Source: Micromonospora mirobrigensis
GTDB taxonomy: Bacteria > Actinomycetota > Actinomycetes > Mycobacteriales > Micromonosporaceae
Assembly: GCF_900091555.1 (NCBI RefSeq)
Contig: NZ_FMCX01000012.1
Span: 42,142 to 106,141, forward strand
Length of the DNA: 64,000 nucleotides
Direction: 5' to 3'
Of the stretch, positions 17,073-25,816 are shown piece after piece. Positions within the stretch are counted from its first letter, which is position 1, and the number at the start of each line of letters is the position of its first letter. Below the pieces are notes generated by a model. It was not told the origin of the DNA. It did no database searches and saw only the letters and a program-made list of their open reading frames with translations. Both the position numbers and the translations under genes were made by a program.

Positions 17073-17571
17073 CTACGCCGCGAGCACCATCACTCGCTCC
17101 TGGGTCAGGTCCTCCATCGCCGAACGCACACCTCTCGGCCGACGCCGGACTGCTTCACGCCGCCGACCTCAAGCTCGGCCTGCGCCCGCAAGGCGACGCG
17201 AACATCGTGGGTGAAGATGCCCGCCCAGCGCCCGTACCGGAGCCATTGATCGCGGCGAACCCGGCGCCGATCCCACCGATGGTCGGGACGGGGAGCACCC
17301 AGCCGAACACCTCCTCATTGAAGACCTTGACATGCGGCGGCACATCCATGAGCACCGTCGGAGCGTAGGCGGTGTCGTCGCACACGCCACCTGTCAGCAC
17401 CGTAGCGAGAGCCGCCACCGTCTCCCCCACCCACGCCTCGATCCGCTCGGCGGCGGCGAGATCGATCAGCGGGCCGACGTCGGTGGTCTCGTTCCACGGG
17501 TCGCCGACCTCGAGTGCCTGCACGGCGGAGACGAGCCGCCCGACGAAGTGGTCGGCCAGCGTGTCTTCCGG
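17073..17571 (-). pseudogene. Aldehyde dehydrogenase remnant (C-terminal third)
   Basis: The minus strand reads DTLADHFVGRLVSAVQALEV, GDPWNETTDVGPLID, PPHVKVFNEEVFGWVLPVP, then after frame changes GIFTHDVRVALRAQAELEVG, GGVKQSGVGRE and AMEDLTQERVMVL. These are ordered C-terminal aldehyde dehydrogenase motifs. The catalytic Cys/Glu region and NAD-binding domain are absent. At least two frame changes occur. Homology stops at about 17571, exactly beside the stop codon of the next small membrane-protein frame, which marks a rearrangement junction. Confidence 0.72.
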
Positions 17572-17895
17572 TCAGGGGCGTTCGGCATCGCGCAGCGCCA
17601 GGACCATCGTGGGCAGGGTGATGAACAGCGCGGTGGTCACGTAGAACAGTGCGTTGACGTGGCTGTCGGTCAGCGTGACGACGTTCGAGCCGGGGTCCTT
17701 GTCCATCACAATGTAAGCGACGATCCCCGAGCCGGTGGCCAGCATCGCAGCGATCCCCAGTACGAAGTAGGCGTGTCCGCCGAGGGCATCAGGCGCAGCG
17801 ACAGCTCGCGACCTGTGGCGCGAATCGGCACACCCCTGGCGCCCGACGCCGACCGTTAGCCGCAGCGCGGACTGCGACGGCCGCAAATCTCTCAC
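17572..17895 (-). CDS. Short membrane protein, possibly truncated
   Basis: 107 codons. The first 40 are poorly conserved-looking and basic. Then two membrane segments appear: AYFVLGIAAMLATGSGIVAYIV and ALFYVTTALFITLPTMVLAL, joined by MDKDPGSNVVTLTDSHVN. Family not recognised. It follows the TetR gene by 12 bases on the same strand and could be co-transcribed, but its end abuts the aldehyde dehydrogenase remnant, so it may be a fragment left by the same rearrangement. Confidence 0.4.
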   Translation of the reverse strand: MRDLRPSQSALRLTVGVGRQGCADSRHRSRAVAAPDALGGHAYFVLGIAAMLATGSGIVAYIVMDKDPGSNVVTLTDSHVNALFYVTTALFITLPTMVLALRDAERP

Positions 17896-17907
17896 CCCGC
17901 CGGCAGC

Positions 17908-18462
17908 CTAATCGCTCCTCGCAGTTGGCTCCGCCGCGAGGAGTTTCTCCAGTGCGCCGACGGCATCGGTGTGGTTGTCGGCACCCAGCAACCTTCGTAG
18001 TGCGGCCCCGAAGACCACCGTGTTGGCGAGAGCGGCCAACTGGCGTGGCGAAACCGCTGCGGTATCGGGGGCGAGGGTGGCCAGCCGCGTCTCGTACGAC
18101 TCCATTGCCGTGCGCATTCTTTTCCTGAGGGCCGGGGTGCGGGTTCCGACAACCCAGAAGTCCAGTAGTACGGCCGTGTGGTCGGGATCAGCGTGGGACA
18201 CTTCTTCGCGTAGCACGTCGGTCAGTCGCCGCGCGGTGGGTGCCGCCGGACGGATCAGCCAGTCCAGGACGGCATCGAGTAGTGCCTCCAACAACAGGTC
18301 CTTGCTGCCGTAGTGAAACAGCAGTGACCCGTGGGACAGGCCGGCCTCGGCTGCGACCTTTCGCAGGGTGAGCCGGGCGAGGCCGTCACGGGCTGCGACC
18401 CGGAGTGCCGCCGCGATGATCTGCTCCCGGCGCTGGTCCTCCGGCCGCTTGTGCCAGGACAT
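17908..18462 (-). CDS. TetR-family regulator of the divergent SMR/amidase operon
   Basis: A 184-residue repressor. The helix-turn-helix is LRKVAAEAGLSHGSLLFHYG, followed by SKDLLLEALLDAV. ATG 18462 is preferred to an in-frame start at 18501 because GAGGAGG lies just before it and the longer start falls inside the operator. Two inverted repeats at 18499-18522 and 18526-18547 between it and the divergent exporter gene are the expected binding sites, giving autorepression and control of the exporter and amidase. Confidence 0.88.
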   Translation of the reverse strand: MSWHKRPEDQRREQIIAAALRVAARDGLARLTLRKVAAEAGLSHGSLLFHYGSKDLLLEALLDAVLDWLIRPAAPTARRLTDVLREEVSHADPDHTAVLLDFWVVGTRTPALRKRMRTAMESYETRLATLAPDTAAVSPRQLAALANTVVFGAALRRLLGADNHTDAVGALEKLLAAEPTARSD

Positions 18463-18498
18463 GTCCGCCTCCTCGATGGTGATCCTCACATCCTCCGA

Positions 18499-18547
18499 CA
18501 CTTTGACCAGATGGTCAAAGTGAGTACTCTGACCGTACGGTCAGAGT
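18499..18547. promoter_or_regulatory. Two tandem TetR operators
   Basis: Site 1: CTTTGACCAGATGGTCAAAG at 18501-18520, extended by CA/TG to 18499-18522. Site 2: CTCTGACCGTACGGTCAGAG at 18527-18546, perfect and extended by A/T on each side. Shared form CTnTGACC-N4-GGTCAnAG. Centres are 26 bp apart, about two and a half helix turns. They fill the divergent region between the TetR and SMR genes. Confidence 0.9.
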
Positions 18548-18565
18548 GAGAGGAGCTTGGGTTTC

Positions 18566-18958
18566 ATGACGATCTGGTTCATGCTTGCTGCGGCTATCGC
18601 TGCCGAGGTCACCGCTGCGGTGGCTCTCCGTTACGCCGCCGGGCTTACTCGTCCTGGACCGACCGCGTTGGTGATCATTGGCTACGGAATCGCGTTCTGG
18701 CTGCTGAGCCGGGTCGTCCAGCACCTACCGACAAGCGTCACGTACGCCGTCTGGGCCGGCGCCGGCACCGCATTGGTCGCAGTCGTCGGCACCCTGGCTC
18801 TGGGAGAGTCGATGAGCTGGGTCAAGGCGGCCAGTCTGGCCCTGATCATCGCAGGGGTCGTCGGGCTGAACCTGTCCGGCGACGGACGCGATGCCACAGG
18901 GGCCGCTACCGACGTGCCGGCCTCCACGGTGGCCGCGCCGGCCGAGGTGTCGCGATGA
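18566..18958 (+). CDS. Small multidrug resistance (SMR) family exporter
   Basis: A 130-residue four-helix proton-coupled exporter. The essential glutamate is in AAAIAAEVTAAVALRYA in helix 1; FWLLSRVVQHLPTSVTYAVW and WAGAGTALVAVVGTL match helices 2 and 3; SLALIIAGVVGLNL is helix 4. A roughly 20-residue polar tail follows. ATG 18566 has AGGAG about 10 bases upstream; a TTG at 18557 is too close to that site. Relatives export quaternary ammonium compounds or guanidinium. The ATGA overlap with the amidase gene implies coupling. TetR palindromes lie directly upstream. Confidence 0.88.
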   Translation: MTIWFMLAAAIAAEVTAAVALRYAAGLTRPGPTALVIIGYGIAFWLLSRVVQHLPTSVTYAVWAGAGTALVAVVGTLALGESMSWVKAASLALIIAGVVGLNLSGDGRDATGAATDVPASTVAAPAEVSR

Positions 18959-20421
18959 CGGCGATGTCACCCCTCGATTCGGCGAGTGAACTGGCCGCAG
19001 CCATCCGCGCCGGCGACCTCTCCGCCACCGATGTCGTGCGCGCCTACCTCGACCGCATCGATCGGCTCAATCCCACGATCAACGCCCTGGTGACCGTTGA
19101 CGTCGATGGCGCTCTGTCCCGAGCGCGGCAGGCCGACGCCGCACTGGCCGCCGGGGATCTGTGGGGGCCTCTCCACGGTGTCCCGTTCACCGTCAAGGAC
19201 TCGTTCGAGACCGCTGGCATCCGAACCACCAGCAGTTATCGCCCGTTGGCCGACCACATCCCCGACCGCGACGCGACCGCTGTGGAGCGCCTACGCCAGG
19301 CCGGCGCGATCGTGCTGGGCAAGACCAACATGCCGGAACTCGAACGAGACGTACAGTCGATGAGTCCCCTCTTCGGCACGGCGAGGAATCCGTGGGACCT
19401 TGCCCGTACCCCGGGCGGCAGCACCGGTGGTGGAGCCGCTGCCGTGTCCGCCGGCCTGACCGCCTTGGAACTGGGCAGTGACACGGCTGGCTCGGTGCGT
19501 ATCCCTGCCCACTACACGGGGGTCTACGCGCTGAAGCCCACCGAACATCGGGTTTCGCTCGCCGGCAAGATCCCACCCCGAACCGATCGTCCGCGCGGCA
19601 TGCGACACCTGAGCGTGGCCGGGGTCATAGCCCGTTCAGTCGATGACCTGGTGCTGTGGCTGACCATCACCGAAGGCCTCGATCCGCGCGACCCCGACAC
19701 CGCACCGCCGGCACCGCCGAACCCACGGTCTCGGCCCGCGGTATCGCGTCTGGCGCTCATCGAGTCGTTTCCCGGCGTTCCGGTCGACGTCGCGACCCGG
19801 GCCGCCCTGGCCGCTCTCGCCGATCGGTTGTCGAGCAGCGGCGTGACCGTTGAACGAGTCGCGCCGGACATCGACTGGACCGAAGCCCTCGTCACGTACG
19901 CGGAGATGTGGGGCGCCGAGTGCGGTCTGGGGCTACCAGGCGCGGTCCGCACGCTCGCACCGGTAGCCGCGTTGGTCACCCCGAGGCGAGAGATCGTCGC
20001 CCGGGCGATTGTCCGAGGAATGCGGTTCGACATGTCCGGTTACGCTGCGGCGTTGACCCGGCGGGACACGCTCATCCGAACCTTCGACGCCTTTCTCTCC
20101 CGGTACGACGCACTACTGCTCCCGGTCACCTCCGGTCCCGCCTTCACTCACCGTAGGCCCGGCCTCCTACGACAGCCGGACCCGATCGAGGTCGACGGAC
20201 AGTCCGTCCCCTACGACCTGGCCACCCTGGGTTACACCGCGCCGCTGAACGCCCTCGGTAACCCGGTCGTCGTCATGCCGCTGCCCCGGCCCGCCGGCTC
20301 GTTGCCGATCGGCGTCCAGGTGGTCGGCCGGCGCTGGGACGACCATCACCTCCTCGCGGTCGCGTCGGCCCTCAGCGCCACCACGGGTCCCTTCGTCCCG
20401 CCGGCAATGGCCCGCGCCTGA
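18955..20421 (+). CDS. Amidase (amidase-signature family)
   Basis: A 488-residue hydrolase. The Ser-cisSer-Lys triad is intact: Lys in GVPFTVKDSFETAGIRTTSS, cis-Ser in PGGSTGGGAAAV, nucleophilic Ser in ELGSDTAGSVRIPAH. The substrate pocket is not diagnostic. It starts within the SMR stop codon (ATGA). Pairing an amidase with an SMR exporter under one TetR suggests that substrate or product of the amidase is exported, for example an amide- or urea-like compound; this is inference. A hairpin terminator follows. Confidence 0.88.
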   Translation: MTAMSPLDSASELAAAIRAGDLSATDVVRAYLDRIDRLNPTINALVTVDVDGALSRARQADAALAAGDLWGPLHGVPFTVKDSFETAGIRTTSSYRPLADHIPDRDATAVERLRQAGAIVLGKTNMPELERDVQSMSPLFGTARNPWDLARTPGGSTGGGAAAVSAGLTALELGSDTAGSVRIPAHYTGVYALKPTEHRVSLAGKIPPRTDRPRGMRHLSVAGVIARSVDDLVLWLTITEGLDPRDPDTAPPAPPNPRSRPAVSRLALIESFPGVPVDVATRAALAALADRLSSSGVTVERVAPDIDWTEALVTYAEMWGAECGLGLPGAVRTLAPVAALVTPRREIVARAIVRGMRFDMSGYAAALTRRDTLIRTFDAFLSRYDALLLPVTSGPAFTHRRPGLLRQPDPIEVDGQSVPYDLATLGYTAPLNALGNPVVVMPLPRPAGSLPIGVQVVGRRWDDHHLLAVASALSATTGPFVPPAMARA

Positions 20422-20432
20422 CCACCACCACG

Positions 20433-20469
20433 CCGGGTGCGGGGTACGGATCTCGTGCCCCGCACCCGG
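20433..20469. terminator. Bidirectional hairpin terminator
   Basis: Perfect 12-bp stem CCGGGTGCGGGG (20433-20444) with CCCCGCACCCGG (20458-20469), between the convergent amidase and saccharopine-dehydrogenase-like genes. Confidence 0.8.
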
Positions 20470-20488
20470 TCGCAGCCGCGCTCTCGAC

Positions 20489-21616
20489 TCATGCTGAGGG
20501 TTCGTCGAGCACCGAGACGAGTTGATCGACGGTATCGGCGCCCGGCACGTGCCGCAGGAGTCCCCCCAGAAGCAGCTCCGGCTCGACCGCGACCTCGGGC
20601 GGGTGTACGCCGACGCGCGGCGACCGGATGACCAGTTCGGCCGTCACGACGGCCGGAAGAGCAGTGATCGGGCCCATCCCCCGGTCGCGTAACGCCCGCA
20701 ACATCGCGACGCTCGATGCGGGACGGCCATCGCGTACTCCCTCCGCCAGCGCCAGTAACGTCATGACCGCCGGCTCTGGACCGCGGTCCAGAGCCGGCGC
20801 CATGAATGAGGCCCGCAGCAGAGCGGCACCCTCCTCCTCACTTGCCCCGCGAGCGACGGCATCGGCCACCTCGTGCAGGATCGAGACGTCGCCGGGCCGC
20901 ATCAGCATGCAGTTCGTGCTGTCGAGGAGCTCCGGGAAGGCGCGCTGCATGGTCACGGCCTCCGGGTGGCCGACGAGCGAGCCCTGGACGAGTCCCACTC
21001 CGGGAATCGCCAACGGAACCGGTGTGAGAGGTGCGACCGACACGATCGTTCCTCCCCGCAGCGCGGGGACGGGATGCGCGAACTGGTGGACCCAGTGGAC
21101 TGTGGCCGCCGAGCTGGCCGGGCCGAGTGCCGCGATGTCCTCGACCGGGTCCTCGGGCCAGGCGGTGACGATGCGGTGGACGGTGTCCAGGCGGCGGGCC
21201 GCGAGGACGGCGAGGATGTTCGACAGGCCGGGCGAGGCGCCGGCCCCGACCACCGCGGCGATCCCGGCTGCGGCTGCCCTGTCGTGCAGGGCCAGGAGTT
21301 CGAGTGTGGGCATCGGGTCGTCGGCCACGTCGACGTAGTGGGTGCGCGACTGGATGGCGGCTTCGAGAACCGTGGTGCCGAAACGGTAGAAGGGGCCGAC
21401 GGTGGAGATGACGATGTCCACCGGTTCGAGCGCACCTGTGAGGGCGTCGGTGTCGGTGACGTCGAGGCGGAGTGCGGACACGGGGTGCGTGCCGGTGATG
21501 CGTTCGAGCGAGGCGCCATCCCGGTCGGCGACCGTCACCCGGTCGTGGCCGCGCGAGACGAGCCCGTCCACCACCGCGGAGCCGACCGTGCCCGCACCGA
21601 GTACGAGGACCTTCAT
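20489..21616 (-). CDS. Saccharopine dehydrogenase family NADP-binding protein
   Basis: A 375-residue oxidoreductase-like protein. The N-terminal Rossmann motif is VLVLGAGTVGSAVVDGL, followed by LRLDVTDTDALTGAL and the family segment DIVISTVGPFYRFGTTVLEA and HYVDVADD. The second domain contains AAVVGAGASPGLSNILAVLA. The actual substrate is unknown; such proteins include saccharopine dehydrogenases, reductases and trans-acting enoyl reductases. Its ATG overlaps the CoA ligase stop (ATGA) and it is the last gene of the TetR-headed operon. Confidence 0.82.
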   Translation of the reverse strand: MKVLVLGAGTVGSAVVDGLVSRGHDRVTVADRDGASLERITGTHPVSALRLDVTDTDALTGALEPVDIVISTVGPFYRFGTTVLEAAIQSRTHYVDVADDPMPTLELLALHDRAAAAGIAAVVGAGASPGLSNILAVLAARRLDTVHRIVTAWPEDPVEDIAALGPASSAATVHWVHQFAHPVPALRGGTIVSVAPLTPVPLAIPGVGLVQGSLVGHPEAVTMQRAFPELLDSTNCMLMRPGDVSILHEVADAVARGASEEEGAALLRASFMAPALDRGPEPAVMTLLALAEGVRDGRPASSVAMLRALRDRGMGPITALPAVVTAELVIRSPRVGVHPPEVAVEPELLLGGLLRHVPGADTVDQLVSVLDEPSA

Positions 21617-23139
21617 CCTGCCTCCTGTTCCAGTAGTCGCCTGGCTGCCCCGCGGTCGACCTTGCCGACGGGCAGCCGGGGCAGGCTCGCAACGACCGTC
21701 ATGTGGCGAGGCACCTTGTAAGGCGCGAGCACAGCGCGAAGCGCGTGGCGTAGCTGATCGGTGTCCATGTCGGCAGGGCCCGAGATGACGGCGGCGGGCA
21801 CGTGTCCTCGCGCGTCGTCAGCCATGGGAACGACGACTGCCTCGGCCACTCCGGGGATCCGTTGCAGCTCTTGCTCGATCTCCTGCGGGTTGACGAAGTA
21901 GCCTCCGGTCTTGAACAGGTGATCCGCGCGACCCTGGTACCTGGCCAGGCCGCGGCCGTCGATCACGCCGAGGTCGCCGGTGGTCAGCCAGGAGCCCTGT
22001 GGATCATCCCGCTCGGACCTCGGCGCGTCGCCGAGGTATCCGGTGTAGCCGAACGGGGTGCGTACCTCGATCCGACCGGCCTGCCCGACGAGGGCATCGC
22101 CGGAGTCTCCGACGACGCGCATCGCAAAAGGGCCGAAGGCGCTGCCGAGCATCGCGGCGAGGTCCCTCGGATGCGCGACGTCCCCCGAGTCGGCGCTGGC
22201 GATGTTGCCCACGGTCTCGGTGCTCCCGTAGACAGTCGTCAATGGCGCGTCGGTCAGGGCTCGGACGGCGTCGATGACCTGTGGAGGCATTGCCGCACCG
22301 CCCCACAGGACGCGGCGGACGGCCCGAAAGGCCGCCGGCGTGGCCCCGGTTTCGGCTGCCACGGCGGCGAACATGGCGGGCACCCCGGTCCACGCGGTCA
22401 GCCGGTGGCTGCGGGCCAGCTCGACAGTCCTCGCGGGATCGAAACGCGGTTCCAGGATGATTCGCGCGCCGGCCCAGAGGGCCGTTCCGACGATGTCACC
22501 GATGAAACCGACATGGTTCACCGGCAGATCACAGAGCACCACATCGAGGCATTCTCGCCACCTCGTCGCGGCGATCCGGCAGTTCGCGGCGAGTGCCGCA
22601 GCGCTGATGATCACCCCCTTCGGGGCCCCGGTCGAGCCAGACGTGAACACCACCGACGCGGTGCCTGCCGGGACCTCGATCGGTTCGCGCCCTGCCCGAG
22701 CGGTGCCCTGTGCGCTGATCTTGCCGGTGGTGGGGTCGACCGCCAACCACGGGACACTCGTCTCGAGCGCCAGATCACCGAAGTCGGCGCCGACCCGGCC
22801 CACCGAGACCAGTACGGCCGGCGCCGACCGCCGGACGATGAGCTCCTGTTCGCGGCGGGAGTAGCGCGGGTTGAGGCCGATCCAGTGGCCGCCCACGCGC
22901 ATGACGGCCAGCATCATGACCACCGCGGCGACGGTCGGATCGGTCATCACCGCGACGCCGCGACCGTTCCGTACGCCGTGGTTACGCAACTGGCGGGCGG
23001 TGTCCTCGACAGCCGCGTCCAGCTCTCGGTAGGTCATCGCCAGATGTCGATCGCGGATGGCCGGTCGAGCGGGCTCAGTGACGGCCCACGCGCTCACCCT
23101 GTGGCTCAACAGCATGCTGCGCTGCGATGACACCGTCAT
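21613..23139 (-). CDS. AMP-dependent acyl-CoA synthetase/ligase
   Basis: A 508-residue ANL-superfamily enzyme. The phosphate-binding loop is VVFTSGSTGAPKGVI; A5-like YGSTETVG; TGDLGVIDGRGLARYQGRAD holds the hinge Asp and Arg; the C-terminal lysine is in PVGKVDRGA. It converts a carboxylic acid to the acyl-CoA through an acyl-AMP. ATG 23139 overlaps the permease stop (ATGA) and is preferred over the longer open frame, which lies inside the permease gene. With the MaoC hydratase it suggests an acid degradation route. Confidence 0.88.
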   Translation of the reverse strand: MTVSSQRSMLLSHRVSAWAVTEPARPAIRDRHLAMTYRELDAAVEDTARQLRNHGVRNGRGVAVMTDPTVAAVVMMLAVMRVGGHWIGLNPRYSRREQELIVRRSAPAVLVSVGRVGADFGDLALETSVPWLAVDPTTGKISAQGTARAGREPIEVPAGTASVVFTSGSTGAPKGVIISAAALAANCRIAATRWRECLDVVLCDLPVNHVGFIGDIVGTALWAGARIILEPRFDPARTVELARSHRLTAWTGVPAMFAAVAAETGATPAAFRAVRRVLWGGAAMPPQVIDAVRALTDAPLTTVYGSTETVGNIASADSGDVAHPRDLAAMLGSAFGPFAMRVVGDSGDALVGQAGRIEVRTPFGYTGYLGDAPRSERDDPQGSWLTTGDLGVIDGRGLARYQGRADHLFKTGGYFVNPQEIEQELQRIPGVAEAVVVPMADDARGHVPAAVISGPADMDTDQLRHALRAVLAPYKVPRHMTVVASLPRLPVGKVDRGAARRLLEQEAG

Positions 23140-24515
23140 CGTTCCTGCCTCCCTACCAGGGTGCCCAGCTGTCCGCTTCGCTCGGCGCGACGGCGTCGCA
23201 GGGTGTACGCACCGAGAATCACCAGGAACGCCACCCCGGTGAGGACGACCTGGGGCAGAAAGTCGGGCAGCAGGATCATCGCGATCGTGATCGCCACCAT
23301 GACCGCGATCAACAGATAGGTGCCGTACGGGAAGAACCACATCCGGATCGTCAACCGCTCCGGCTCGGTGCGCTCGGCCTGCCGACGGATACGCAACTCG
23401 GCGCAGGCGAGCAGGAGGTAGAGAGGAATAAGGACAGCGGAGGCCGCTCCGAGCAGCACCAGGAAGGCGGTGTCGGGTGAGGCCACCGCGATGGCCAGAG
23501 CGACCGCCGCCGCGGCGGCGCTGATCAGCAGACCCGCCTGGGGCACCCCCCGCCGGTTCACCCGCATCAGCCGCGGCGTGGCGTCACCGGCCTGTGCGAG
23601 CCCGTACAGCATCCTCGAGCACACGTAGAGAGCGGAGTTCATCGCGGAGCAGAGCGCGACGACGATGACCACGTCCATGATCGTCGCCGCCGACGGCACG
23701 CCGAGCCGGTCGAGGACGGCCGAGAACGGGCTGGTGGTCGTCGGGGTCTCCGCCGTCGGAAGCAGCAGCACGATCGCCACCACCGAGCCGATGTAGAAGA
23801 GTAAGATGCGGCCGACGACGGAGCGGGTGGCTCGCCGCAGCGTGTTGGCCGGATCCTCGCTTTCGGCCGCCGCGATGGCGACCACCTCGGTCCCGGCGTA
23901 GCTGAAGAGCACGACGAGCAGCCCGGTGAGCACCGCCAACCAGCCACCGGGAGCGAGCTCCTGCGCAGCGACGTCAACTGCCGCGGGAGCGTCGGGCAGC
24001 AGGCCGGTGAGCGCCGCGAGGGCGAGCACGAGGAAGGCGACCACGGCGAGGACCTTCGTCAGGACGAACTAGTACTCCATCTCGCCGAATGCCCGTACAT
24101 GCGTCAGGTTCGCCAGCAGGATGCCGAGCAGGAGCACCGGTGCGACGAATCCGCTGGGGACGTCGATCCAGGTGGCCACGATCTCACCGGCGGCCACCGC
24201 CTCGAAGGCGATGACCACGATCCACGAATACCAGTAGAGCCAGCCGGTGGTGAAGCCTGCCCATCCGCCGAGGGCTCGGCGGGGCCAGTCGGCGATGCCG
24301 CCGGGGGTGGGCTGGAGGACCGCCATTTCGCCGATCATGCGCATGGCCAGGATGACGATGACACCGCCGGCGACGTAGGACAGGATCGCGGCCGGCCCGG
24401 CGCTGGCGATCACTGGCCCGGAGCCCACGAACAGGCCCGCGCCGATGGTGCCGCCGATAGCGATCATGGTCAGGTGGCGGGCCTGTAGCGCCCGGCGTAG
24501 GGGTGTCTCGGACAT
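23136..24515 (-). pseudogene. Amino acid permease interrupted by one amber codon
   Basis: An APC-family transporter of 459 codons split by a single in-frame TAG at 24071-24069. The first part (148 residues) begins ALQARHLTMIAIGGTIGAGL and ends THVRAFGEMEY; after TAG the same frame goes on FVLTKVLAVVAFLVLALAAL. In relatives this position is EYWFA, so TGG (Trp) to TAG is the simplest explanation. All remaining segments look intact, which points to a recent mutation, suppression, or a sequencing error. It is inside a tightly packed operon, so expression of genes downstream may still occur. Confidence 0.82.
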
Positions 24516-24531
24516 GTCTTCTCCTCGCGCG

Positions 24532-24990
24532 TCAGTAGGGGAGGGTGAGGCCCTTCCACCGGACGACGGCCACGACGGCGTCGGTGTGCTCGAACGTCAC
24601 GTCGACGGTGCTGAGCACCCCTCGGTCGCCCCGGTCCTCGACACCGACCAACCGGAACCGCGCGCGGACCCGCCTCCCCGTCGGCAGCGGTGCGGTGAAG
24701 CGCACTCGGTCGAATCCGTAGTTCAGCCGGATGTGGCCGGCAGGGTCAGCCGGGAGGGCGCGGGCCAGGCGGACCAGCTGCGCCAGGATGAGGGAGCCCT
24801 GGACGATCGTCGTCCCGGCGAACAGCCCTTCGGCTCTGACCCTCTCGGGGTCGGTATGCACCCAGTCGTCGTCCCCGGTGAGCTGGGCGTGTGCGTCGAC
24901 GTCTGCCTGGGTGATGGCGAACCAGTCGGTGACGGCGATCTCGTCGCCGGGCTGCAGGCCCGCGACCGCCGCCGTGATCTCGCCGCTCAT
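24532..24990 (-). CDS. MaoC-like hot-dog dehydratase/hydratase
   Basis: A 152-residue hot-dog-fold protein. The catalytic motif of R-hydratases is visible: DVDAHAQLTGDDDWVHTDPE, with the Asp and the His about five residues later, then GTTIVQGSLILAQLVRL. It likely hydrates an enoyl-CoA, with the adjacent acyl-CoA ligase. ATG 24990 overlaps the TetR stop (ATGA); the open frame upstream is the shadow of the TetR gene. Confidence 0.85.
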   Translation of the reverse strand: MSGEITAAVAGLQPGDEIAVTDWFAITQADVDAHAQLTGDDDWVHTDPERVRAEGLFAGTTIVQGSLILAQLVRLARALPADPAGHIRLNYGFDRVRFTAPLPTGRRVRARFRLVGVEDRGDRGVLSTVDVTFEHTDAVVAVVRWKGLTLPY

Positions 24991-25685
24991 CGACGGACCC
25001 CCCCTACCTGCGCGAGGCGGCGCACGTCCCAGGTGCGCGCCACCGAGTCGTAGAGGTCGGACCCGAGGACGCGTGCGGCGGACGGGCTCTTCGACCGCCG
25101 CGCGTCGACCGCCCGCAGCGCCACGTCCACGTACTGCTGGGCGAAGTCGTCGGCGGTGGTGACGCCATCCGCGTCGAACCATCGGGAAATACCTGTCGCC
25201 ATGTCGAGCAGCGCCAGCGCCGTCATCGGGGCGGGGACCGTCGTCCGAAACACCCCGGCCTTCATGCCCTCGCTGATCACCGAGCGCCACAACTGCTCGA
25301 TCCGATCGCGCAGCTCGACGATCTCTGAACGGTGCTCCGAGCGTAGGGCGCGGATCTCCTGGTCCACGACCCGGCAACTCTCCGCCGCCAGGGCGTGGGC
25401 GATCACATGGACGTGCACCAGAGCCGCGAGCCGGGCAGCGGGCTTCCGCTGTGACGCCACGGCCTGCTGTTCCATCTCGAGAAGCTCGACGAGTCCGACG
25501 CGCATGATGTCGAGGAGCAGGTCGTCCTTCGACCCGAAGTGGTGGTAGAGCGTCGCGGAGTTGATGCCCGCCTCGTTCGCCAGGTCCCGGATGCCGACGG
25601 CGGCGAAGCCCCACCGCGCGAACAGCCGGACGGCGGCCGTCCGGATCCGGGTGGGTGTCTCATCTGTTGCCAAAGCCTTGACCAT
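24987..25685 (-). CDS. TetR-family regulator heading the CoA ligase operon
   Basis: A 232-residue regulator with helix-turn-helix GIRDLANEAGINSATLYHHF and SKDDLLLDIMRVGL, like the KstR2/FadR-type TetR proteins that sense acyl-CoA esters (family inference only). The ligand domain contains DQEIRALRSEHRSEIVELRD. It is the first gene of TetR-MaoC-permease-ligase-dehydrogenase, all overlapping or closely spaced, so it probably autoregulates the operon through the palindrome at 25702-25717. Confidence 0.85.
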   Translation of the reverse strand: MVKALATDETPTRIRTAAVRLFARWGFAAVGIRDLANEAGINSATLYHHFGSKDDLLLDIMRVGLVELLEMEQQAVASQRKPAARLAALVHVHVIAHALAAESCRVVDQEIRALRSEHRSEIVELRDRIEQLWRSVISEGMKAGVFRTTVPAPMTALALLDMATGISRWFDADGVTTADDFAQQYVDVALRAVDARRSKSPSAARVLGSDLYDSVARTWDVRRLAQVGGVRR

Positions 25686-25701
25686 GTAGGCACACTATCG
25701 A

Positions 25702-25717
25702 CCAATCGATTGATTGG
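25702..25717 (-). promoter_or_regulatory. Inverted repeat, candidate TetR operator
   Basis: CCAATCGATTGATTGG: arms CCAATC and GATTGG around GATT, with an overlapping perfect palindrome CAATCGATTG at 25703-25712. It lies 17 bases upstream of the TetR ATG at 25685, the usual place for autorepression. The local A+T-rich segment may also hold the -10. Confidence 0.6.
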
Positions 25718-25816
25718 GAAGTGGTCATTGAGGTTCAGAACCACAGCTCAAGCCGACGATGCCTACGACCGACTGATGTCGTTCATGACCCAACACGTCC
25801 TGCCGGCCGAGGACGT

